This document shows, in pieces, positions 43,951 through 50,893 of a stretch of 64,000 nucleotides of DNA. Below the pieces are notes generated by a model. It was not told where the DNA came from, did not search any database, and saw only the letters and a list, made by a program, of their open reading frames with translations. Source of the DNA: DATLMR01 sp035634255 (GTDB lineage: Bacteria > Acidobacteriota > Blastocatellia > UBA7656); the NCBI GenBank assembly GCA_035634255.1, contig DASQDI010000160.1:124001-188000 (forward strand), written 5' to 3'. Both the position numbers and the translations under genes were made by a program. The first letter of the stretch is position 1. Every line of letters begins with the position of its first letter.

Positions 43951-44494
43951 ACCTATTATTTTCACTCATCTTTTCACCCATCCGGCGAAACCGCCCGCGA
44001 ATCGGGCCTCATAGCGAATCCCCGATTTCCGCCCGCCCGGCGTAGGGGCGTATTATGAGCTTGCCTATTCGGGCAGACATACTTATTATGCATGGGTCAA
44101 ATCGCACGCTACGCGGCCCGGCGGTAACATCCCTTACCACCGACCTGTTTGTACCGGATGATTACTTTCATCTTGTAAACATTCATTCTTGCCGTAGTAC
44201 GTCAAAGAAAAGACAGCGCTGTAGATTCTTGAACGGATCTTCTGAGCGAGGGCTCAGGTCGGCGCGAATAGATAATTATCTTTGCCGGGGCCTGCCTGCC
44301 CTCAGAAGCATACCCCGCGCAAAGAGTCAGGCATAAATTTGCAGACCGATAAGGGCGCGGCCGCTCGACCGGCCCCGAACCGCCCCTATTACTTTATCTC
44401 TCTTCTCAGGCAGGAAGCCTTGGGAAAGAGGTTACTCGTTACCGCTCCTGAAGAGCCCTTACCCCCGTTATAGGGAAAAAAAGGAACGAAGAGG
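43951..44494. other. 544-base intergenic region
   Basis: Contains a promoter-like pair TTGCCT (44061-44066), 17 bases, TATTAT (44084-44089). Transcription from it would give a leader of about 400 bases before the next gene. The frame 44055-44336 is open but has an arginine-rich unrecognisable translation and I do not accept it as a gene. Confidence 0.4.
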
Positions 44495-45106
44495 ATGAAA
44501 AGGATAACTATTGGTATTTGCTGTCTGGTTCTCACCGTTCTGCTGACCACAGCTTTATGGGCGACGAGCCCCTCCAACGACGCGCAGGTCGCAGACACGG
44601 TCAGCCCGTCGGAGACGAGCCTGGCCTTCGACCTCTCGGTCGAAGAGATGGTCGAAGTGTCGGACCTGATCCTCATAGGCAGTTGCGTCGAGGCCCGGAG
44701 CATGTGGGTCGACCGCAATCTGGTCACCCTGGCTTCGATCTCCGTCAAAGAGACTTTGAAGGGGGGCGAGTCCTCCGCCGTGACCGTGGTGCTGCCCGGC
44801 GGCGCGGACGCGAACCGGAAAATCCCCGTGGCCATGACCTATCCGGGCGCGCCCCGGATCGCGCCCAGCGAAGACGTGTTTCTCTTCCTCACGAAGGACG
44901 ACGAGCTCGGAGGCGGGTACACGATAGCCGGCTTCTCGCAGGGCAAATTCTCGATCATCAAGGACGAGGAAGGTCGTGACGTCGTTTCGCGCGACCTCAC
45001 CGACATGACCCTCAAGGGCAAGGCCGGGCTCCGTCGCGGCACGGCCACGCGGTCCACGCTCTCAGGTCTCCGGTCTCAGGTTATGCAGCAACTGCGAAAA
45101 CAATAG
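44495..45106 (+). CDS. Secreted hypothetical protein upstream of matrixin
   Basis: 203 residues with signal peptide (MKRITIGICCLVLTVLLTTALWA). The mature domain VEEMVEVSDLILIGSCVEARSMW... FLFLTKDDELGGGYTIAGFSQGKF resembles a small beta domain often found beside matrixin-type proteases. No enzyme motif. Ribosome site AAGGAACGAAGAGG. Matrixin gene starts 95 bases downstream. Confidence 0.75.
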   Translation: MKRITIGICCLVLTVLLTTALWATSPSNDAQVADTVSPSETSLAFDLSVEEMVEVSDLILIGSCVEARSMWVDRNLVTLASISVKETLKGGESSAVTVVLPGGADANRKIPVAMTYPGAPRIAPSEDVFLFLTKDDELGGGYTIAGFSQGKFSIIKDEEGRDVVSRDLTDMTLKGKAGLRRGTATRSTLSGLRSQVMQQLRKQ

Positions 45107-45200
45107 CGTGCCTGATTCATACCCGATTAAAGAGAAAGCCATGAGATTAACCCGCAGGCTTCAAACGGCAGGGCCGTGAAGAGAGCCGCGAGGAGGACAT

Positions 45201-47141
45201 ATGAAGAAGATAGCTTCCGTCTGTATTGCAGTAGCCATGATTATAATGAGCGCCGTAACTACCCGCGCGGGCGGGTCGCTCGAAAGCTTCGACATTACCG
45301 CACAGGCCCCGTCGCCCATCGCGGGCCACATACTGGCTCGCGTGGTCGGCCTCCGCTGGGACGCCCGCTCCATGCCCCTTCAGTACCGAGTCAACAGCAC
45401 TCTGAACCCCATCCCGAACCCGCTGGGCGCGCCCTTCCTTTCCGTGGCCGACGCCTCCGCGGCTTTCCAGGCCTCGTTCGACCAGTGGAACTCGATCCCC
45501 ACGTCCTTCATCAACATGCAGGTCGTCGGGACCACGGGCAACCCTGGGTTGCGCGGCTTCGACTTCGTGAATGAGCTCACGTTCAGGACGGCCGCCGGCT
45601 TCAACGCCATCGCCTCGTCCCCGTCCGTCAATCTCATATCCGATTCGACGCTCTCCAACGGAGACGACCTCGACGGCGACGGCGATTCCGACGTGTCGTC
45701 CCTCATAACGACCGCCGGAGACGTTGACAGCGATGGCGACATAGAGTTCCCGGCCGGGTTCTACAAAGCCGGCACGATCCTCGACAACGACGTTCAGTAC
45801 AACACCAAAACCAGCAACGGGTTCCGCTTCACGGTCGACCCGGCGCAGGCGGACACCGTCACGCGCTCGGTGGACCTGATCACCGTCTCGGTGCATGAGT
45901 TCGGCCATTCGTTCGGGCTCTCTCACGTCCTCAACAATCAGGACAGCGCCGCCGACGGCAACGGGGCGACGATGTTCCCGTTCATCGACACGGGCGACCC
46001 CGCCTCCGAGCTGTCGCAGCGCTCGCCCAACATGGACGACATAGCCTTCGCCTCTTTCTTCTACCCCGAAGGGACGGCCGCTTCCGGGCCCGCCGCGCTT
46101 CAGCCGGGCGACGTGGCCTTCAACAAAGCGTTCGGCCTCATCACGGGCGAGCTGCGCCACGGGGTGTCGAATCAGCCGATAGCGGGCGGCAGTGTCTTCG
46201 CTGTCAACCGCGACACGAAAGTGGTGGCCAGCAGCGCCTTCAGCGGCACGACCAACCTCTCGTTCAACCCGGCCAACGGAGGGCTCTTCTTCATCAACGA
46301 CCCGGCCATCGCCATCCCGAATGGCAACTACGTCCTGCCCGTCCCCAAGGGCAACTGGGACGTGAGGGTTGAAGCCGTGGACGGCGAGCCGGTCCCGGCG
46401 GCCAACATAAGCTTCACGACTCAGATCGGGAACTTCTTCGGCCAGCAAAACTTCATAGAAGAGTTCTTCAACAACAACAGCGAAGGCGCCGTCGAGCGCG
46501 ACCCCGGCGACTCCAAGAACGTCCACGTCAACCCCGGCAAGACCGAGACGGGGATCAACATCACGACCAACCGGGTCATCGCCGTCAGCAATTTCGGGGC
46601 CCTCAACTCCATCGGGTTCATCAACTCGCCCGCGGGCCGCACGTACGCCGTGGCCTTCCCGGCCGCCCAGATCGGCGCGATCAATCCGGGTCAGGACGTT
46701 CGCGTTCAGGCGGGGCTCTTCAACACCTTCCTGCTCGACGCTTCGGTGCCCGCGGTCTTCGCCGACGCATACCTCACGACGGGCGTGATCAACCCCGACG
46801 GCTCGGCGAACATCGACCTGGTCAACCCGCTCGACCACACCTCCGGCTTCCTGGGCCAGGACGGGGATTTCGCCTCGTTCTTCTTCAAGAACCCCCATGA
46901 TCTCGGCGTAAGGATTCGCGCGGGGATCGCGGACGGCAGCATACAGAACCTCTTCCTCGTGCTGCGCATCCCGACCGCGACGCCCTTCGCGGGCGTGAGC
47001 GGCCAGCCGCCGCTCGTCGGCCTGAACAACACCGGGACGATCTTCGGCCTCTCGTTCCTCTCCAACGACGGGGGGGTCACGTTCAACAGATTGACGAACG
47101 TCAATTTCCGGTTCTCGCTCCTGCTCTCCGAGCCCGAGTAA
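45201..47141 (+). CDS. Matrixin-type metalloprotease, secreted
   Basis: 646 residues, signal peptide (MKKIASVCIAVAMIIMSAVTTRA). Catalytic zinc motif H232-E-F-G-H-S-F-G-L-S-H242 (HExxHxxGxxH); upstream the DxDGDxD-type calcium loops DDLDGDGDSDVSS. No Met-turn was confidently identified beyond FFYPEG region. C-terminal half is a beta-rich extension with VNPGKTETGINITTNR. GAGGAGGACAT precedes ATG. Extracellular protease, substrate unknown. Confidence 0.88.
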   Translation: MKKIASVCIAVAMIIMSAVTTRAGGSLESFDITAQAPSPIAGHILARVVGLRWDARSMPLQYRVNSTLNPIPNPLGAPFLSVADASAAFQASFDQWNSIPTSFINMQVVGTTGNPGLRGFDFVNELTFRTAAGFNAIASSPSVNLISDSTLSNGDDLDGDGDSDVSSLITTAGDVDSDGDIEFPAGFYKAGTILDNDVQYNTKTSNGFRFTVDPAQADTVTRSVDLITVSVHEFGHSFGLSHVLNNQDSAADGNGATMFPFIDTGDPASELSQRSPNMDDIAFASFFYPEGTAASGPAALQPGDVAFNKAFGLITGELRHGVSNQPIAGGSVFAVNRDTKVVASSAFSGTTNLSFNPANGGLFFINDPAIAIPNGNYVLPVPKGNWDVRVEAVDGEPVPAANISFTTQIGNFFGQQNFIEEFFNNNSEGAVERDPGDSKNVHVNPGKTETGINITTNRVIAVSNFGALNSIGFINSPAGRTYAVAFPAAQIGAINPGQDVRVQAGLFNTFLLDASVPAVFADAYLTTGVINPDGSANIDLVNPLDHTSGFLGQDGDFASFFFKNPHDLGVRIRAGIADGSIQNLFLVLRIPTATPFAGVSGQPPLVGLNNTGTIFGLSFLSNDGGVTFNRLTNVNFRFSLLLSEPE

Positions 47142-47168
47142 TCAACCGCCAAGAACCGCGCATAAAAG

Positions 47169-47211
47169 GACCGGCCCTCAGAGTTTCTCGGACTCTGAGG
47201 GCCGGTCTTAT
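47169..47211 (+). terminator. Intrinsic terminator of matrixin gene
   Basis: Perfect 16-bp stem (47169-47184 and 47192-47207), 7-base loop, followed by TTATTTG. Confidence 0.85.
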
Positions 47212-47217
47212 TTGCCT

Positions 47218-47355
47218 CTACCGAGCTATCTGCGCGGGGGTGAAGGCCGGGTTGGCCGACTCGAGCAATCCCGCTATGGCCGCCGAAGTGCCGTCAGCGG
47301 CCGTGATGTCGGGCTTCTGCCGCACGTTGTGGGTAGTCTGAAAGCGGCCGCCACT
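47218..47355 (-). pseudogene. Remnant of a subtilase/kumamolisin-like peptidase
   Basis: The minus strand translates as NVRQKPDITAADGTSAAIAG followed by LLESANPAFTPAQIAR and a stop (47218-47220). This resembles the C-terminal end of S8/S53-type peptidases, where KPDITAADG precedes the GTSAAAPH catalytic-Ser motif and SANP-TPAQI follows. The catalytic motif appears shortened: the segment between DITAADG and GTS and the APHAA part are missing. No gene body exists upstream, so it is a degraded fragment. Confidence 0.6.
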
Positions 47356-47625
47356 CTAGCACCTGTTTATGGCAAGTTCAACAAGAAGTGAATGAGCCGG
47401 GCCATCTTTTCGCGCAGAAAAATATTTCGGCCCGCGGGGGCTTTATAACCGGCCCGGAGTTGCGCCAGCCTTCCTGCAAGTGGCGCTCCCCGGCCCGTTC
47501 ATCCTGCGAATCGCCGCGAGGCCGGCCGCCCCCTTCGAGAATCCGAACCCGGCCTGACAAATAGCCGTACCAGAAAGTAGCCGCTCCATCCGGGGACGCA
47601 TAATCATCTACGACGAGACGATTCG
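47356..47625. other. Intergenic region before LytS-like kinase
   Basis: 270 bases, mixed composition with an AT-rich patch (47405-47430). I see no gene, and no clear promoter consensus. Confidence 0.35.
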
Positions 47626-48735
47626 ATGAGCTTTTTAGTCGAAGGTCGCAGTGGGAAGCAAATAAGTTCCGCGAGCCGTGTTCCGGCCTGGCTCCTCACC
47701 TTCGGGGCGTGGACGCTCGCGGGCATGCTGGTCGCCCTGATCACCTACTCCCAGTCGGTCGCGGCGGGCCGCCCGTTCCCCTTCTCCTGGTGGGAGCACC
47801 TCCGGTGGGCCCTGGCAGAGTGCTACGTATGGTGGGCGCTCACCCCCCTCGTCGCGCTTCTCGTCAGGCGCTTCCCGCTTGAGCCGAGGCGGTGGCCGCG
47901 CGCCCTGCCCGCATACGTGGCCTCGATTATCTTCTTCCCCTTCGCCTGGGCCGTGATACTCGCATCGCTCTACCGCGCGCTCGGGCGGCCTTCGGGCGGC
48001 GACCCCGAACCCTTCGGGGAGTTCGTGTGGGTCGTGATGATCGCCCGCTTCCCCGCGCTGATGCTGGTCTTCTTCGCGATAGCTGCGGCCGCCCACGCCG
48101 TCGAATACCGCCGCAGGTATCAGGAGCGGGAATTCCTGCTCGCGCAGGCGCAACTGCGCTCCCTCAAAGCTCAGCTTAACCCCCACTTCCTCTTCAACAC
48201 ACTCAACGCGGTCTCGGAACTGGTCTACAGAGACCCCGAAGCCGCCGAAAGGACGATAATCAACCTGAGCGACCTGCTGAGGACCGCCCTGAGCATGGGG
48301 GACGCGCAACTGGTCTCCCTTCAGGACGAGATTGATTTCCTCCGCAGGTACGTGGACATCCACCGGACGATAATGCGGGACCGGCTCGCCGTGGAGTTCA
48401 ACATAGAGTCGGAGACGGTGGGCGCTTCGGTCCCGAGCATGATCTTGCAGCCCCTCGTCGAGAACGCGATCCGGCACGGCATCGACCCGGTCTCGCGCTC
48501 GGGGCGAATAGAGGTTTCCGCCGCGCGCGACAACGGCGCGCTCCGCCTCACGGTGAGCGACAGCGGGCCGGGCCTGTCGGAGCAGGGGCAACTGACTTCG
48601 GGCAAAGGCATCGGGCTCGCCAACACGCAGGCGCGGCTGGCGCAGCTATACGGGAAGTCGCACCGCTTCGAGCTGAAAAGCTCGCCCGGCCGCGGCCTCA
48701 CCGTCAACGTCTTCATCCCCCTTGAAAATAGATGA
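47626..48735 (+). CDS. LytS/YehU-type sensor histidine kinase
   Basis: 369 residues. Four membrane helices (residues about 20-155), then the His_kinase domain with phospho-acceptor H187 in LKAQLNPHFLFNTLN, and HATPase with VENAIRHGIDP and DSGPGLSEQGQ...GKGIGLANTQARL. This family normally phosphorylates a LytTR response regulator; none is adjacent. ATG 47626; membrane sensor, signal unknown. Confidence 0.93.
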   Translation: MSFLVEGRSGKQISSASRVPAWLLTFGAWTLAGMLVALITYSQSVAAGRPFPFSWWEHLRWALAECYVWWALTPLVALLVRRFPLEPRRWPRALPAYVASIIFFPFAWAVILASLYRALGRPSGGDPEPFGEFVWVVMIARFPALMLVFFAIAAAAHAVEYRRRYQEREFLLAQAQLRSLKAQLNPHFLFNTLNAVSELVYRDPEAAERTIINLSDLLRTALSMGDAQLVSLQDEIDFLRRYVDIHRTIMRDRLAVEFNIESETVGASVPSMILQPLVENAIRHGIDPVSRSGRIEVSAARDNGALRLTVSDSGPGLSEQGQLTSGKGIGLANTQARLAQLYGKSHRFELKSSPGRGLTVNVFIPLENR

Positions 48736-48904
48736 CTGAGAGATGACCGAGAGGTGAGCGGGGGCCGGTTATGAAGGCTCGCGCTTCTTTTCGCCGCGCT
48801 TCTTGGATAATCGCGTCTCATGTGGGAACATAAGCGGCGCAGTGAAGGCAGTGCCATGAAGTTTCAATGAGGTCAATTCAGGAAGGCGGAAAGAGGGCCG
48901 GTCA

Positions 48905-50152
48905 ATGCAGAATCAAACTTATTCATCCAGCGCTTACCGAAAGGTAGGGTGGCTGGTTTTACTGCTCATGGGCGCGGGCGCGCTCGCGATGGTCGTCACC
49001 CCCGTGTTGAAGATCGCGCCGTTCAAGGCCCAGACGCCGGAGGCCCTCGCCCTGTCGTACGCCCTGCGAAGCTGGTCTCCCGTGGCGACGGCGCTGGCCC
49101 TGCTCCTCTCCCTTCTGATCGTGGCCTTCCTCTGGCGCGGCCTGCGCAGTTGGTGGGCCAGGGCGATACTGGCCCTGCTGCTCGCCCCGGTGCTGGCCGC
49201 CGCGTGGTTCGCGCGGCAGAATCATTTCGAGTGGATGTTCGCGCCCCTACCGAACCCCGGCTACGCGGCCGCGAGCGAAGTGGACTTCGTGGCGGACGAC
49301 GAGATGGTCCTCGCGGTTGAATTGAACGGGGACGCGGTGGCCTATCCGATCCGCCAGATCGCCTACCATCACGTCGTGCAGGACACCGTCGGAGGCGTAC
49401 CGGTAGTCACCACCTACTGAACGCTCTGTCACACCGGTCTGGTGTGGAATGCGGCGGTAGACGGGCGCGGGCTGAGCTTTCACCTCGCGGGCATCAACAA
49501 CCAGAACTTCATCATGCAGGATGAAGAGACCGGTTCGTGGTGGCAGCAGGTGACGGGCGAGGCTACCTTCGGGCCTATGAAAGGCCGGAAGCTTGAGCAG
49601 GTCGTTCACGACGAGCTGACCTTCTCCCAGTGGAAGCGGGAGCAGCCGCGCGGGCGCGTGCTGAAGCCCGACGACAGCACGCAGTGGAGGGAGTTCTCCG
49701 ACGGCTGGGAGGAGAAGGCCGGCAGGATGCGCGTCGTGACCCAGACGGACCCGAACGACGTGCTGGAGCCGCGCGCGATAGTCCTGGGGATTAAGATTGG
49801 CGGCGCGGCGAAGGCGTACCCTTTGAGTTCGGTCGAGAAGCAGTCTCCCGTGCTCGACCGCGTGGGCGATGTGCCGGTCGTCATCGTGCTGGCCGAGGAT
49901 AAGAAGTCGTTCCGCGCGTTTGAAGCGATGGCCGACGGGCGGCCTTTGGAACTGTTCGCAAAGCCGGGCGCGACTCCCCTGCGGCTGGTCGACGCCTCGA
50001 CCGGCAGCGAGTGGGACTTCACGGGCAAAGCGGTCGCGGGCAAACACGCGGGCCTCAGCCTGAAGAAGGTCCCGGTGTTGAAAGACTACTGGTTCGACTG
50101 GAAGATCTATAACCCCGGCACCGAAGTGTATGGGTTCGCCCGGCGACAATAG
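48905..50152 (+). CDS. DUF3179 protein, candidate selenoprotein (in-frame UGA as Sec)
   Basis: One frame of 416 codons interrupted by TGA at 49418-49420 (codon 172). N-terminal three membrane helices (about 14-34, 58-80, 85-104) precede the DUF3179 domain: VLAVELNGDAVAYPIRQIAY, HHVVQDTVGGVPVVTTY, then TGA, then TLCHTGLVW. The family normally has a TYCPLC motif there, so TGA replaces the first Cys of CxxC. The frame stays open for 243 further codons with intact conservation (NNQNFIMQDEETGSWWQQVTGEATFGPM). A second half repeats the pattern (AAKAYPLSSV...VGDVPVVIVL) without CxxC. Function of DUF3179 is unknown; a redox role for UxxC is inference. The alternative is a nonsense mutation or sequencing error. 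Confidence 0.75.
49418..49447 (+). promoter_or_regulatory. Candidate bacterial SECIS element
   Basis: UGA (49418-49420), 9 bases, then a perfect 6-bp stem CACACC/GGUGUG (49430-49435 and 49441-49446) with loop GGUCU (49436-49440). A U-G wobble (49429-49447) can extend it. E. coli fdhF SECIS has 11 bases and loop AGGUCU, the SelB-binding element. This codes for the residues TLCHTGLVW, using UGU rather than UGC for Cys. Confidence 0.7.
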
Positions 50153-50192
50153 TGCGAGGCGCGGGCGCGCGGGGGGAAAAGGAAAACTCTAC

Positions 50193-50870
50193 ATGAAAAG
50201 ACCGGCTCGACTGAAGGAGATTCTGCTTTGCTGTCTGCTCGCCGCCGCACAGGGCTGCGCCTCGGAATCCCGCAATGCCAACGAGTCCCCGCCCATATCA
50301 GGCGGCCACGGCAGCGGCAACCCCGCGCTCGCGCCGGGCGGGGACCCTATCGAAGCCATAGCGAAGTCCATGCGCGCCCAGATGGATGTCCGCTCCTTCC
50401 GGGTTCGGATGGAGTTTTCTTACGCGGGCAATGACAACGCGCGCACGGTCGAGTTCGTAGCCCCGGACCGGTTCCATATGATAAGCGACAAGAACGAGGT
50501 CTACATCATCGGGCCGGACACATTCATGAAGGATGAGAAGGGGCGCTGGCAGAAGGTGCCGATGGATGTCAACGCGATGATCCAATCCTTCAGGGACCCG
50601 ACGATCATCGACGAAGTCCGCAGGAGCGCCAGCGCGAAGTTCATCGGCCCGGACGTGCTCGACGGAGCGCCCATGCTCGTCTACGAGTACTCCATGTCGA
50701 ACGCCTTCGGCACGAACTCGACCAGCACGACGAAATCATGGATAGCCGAAAGCGACGGGCTTCCGCGCCGCCTGGAGATCGACGGGGAGATCAACTCTGT
50801 AAAGGCCCGCGCCGTGAACACCTACTACGATTACAACGCGGACATCAGGATAGAGCCTCCGATTAAATGA
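50193..50870 (+). CDS. LolA/LppX-like lipoprotein candidate
   Basis: 225 residues from ATG 50193 (AAGGAAAACTCTAC upstream); the open frame begins at 50130. Signal EILLCCLLAAAQGC ending in Cys suggests a lipoprotein, although the lipobox (AQGC) is atypical. Mature domain RSFRVRMEFSYAGNDNARTVEFVAPDRFHMIS... is a beta-sheet pattern similar to outer-membrane lipoprotein-sorting folds. Family not certain; no partner. Confidence 0.65.
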   Translation: MKRPARLKEILLCCLLAAAQGCASESRNANESPPISGGHGSGNPALAPGGDPIEAIAKSMRAQMDVRSFRVRMEFSYAGNDNARTVEFVAPDRFHMISDKNEVYIIGPDTFMKDEKGRWQKVPMDVNAMIQSFRDPTIIDEVRRSASAKFIGPDVLDGAPMLVYEYSMSNAFGTNSTSTTKSWIAESDGLPRRLEIDGEINSVKARAVNTYYDYNADIRIEPPIK

Positions 50871-50893
50871 CGCGAGGCCGCCGCCGGCGGAGG

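Noticed and set aside
44055..44336. 93-codon open frame
   Set aside because: No ribosome site, overlaps the promoter-like pair, and the translation looks random.
47345..47365. NotI-like GCGGCCGC next to CTCTAG, resembling a vector polylinker
   Set aside because: Flanks do not match vector and a GC-rich genome gives such sites by chance.
49442..50152. Independent GTG-started gene after the DUF3179 UGA
   Set aside because: It is in the same frame as the first part, lacks a ribosome site, and its first residues continue the same domain.
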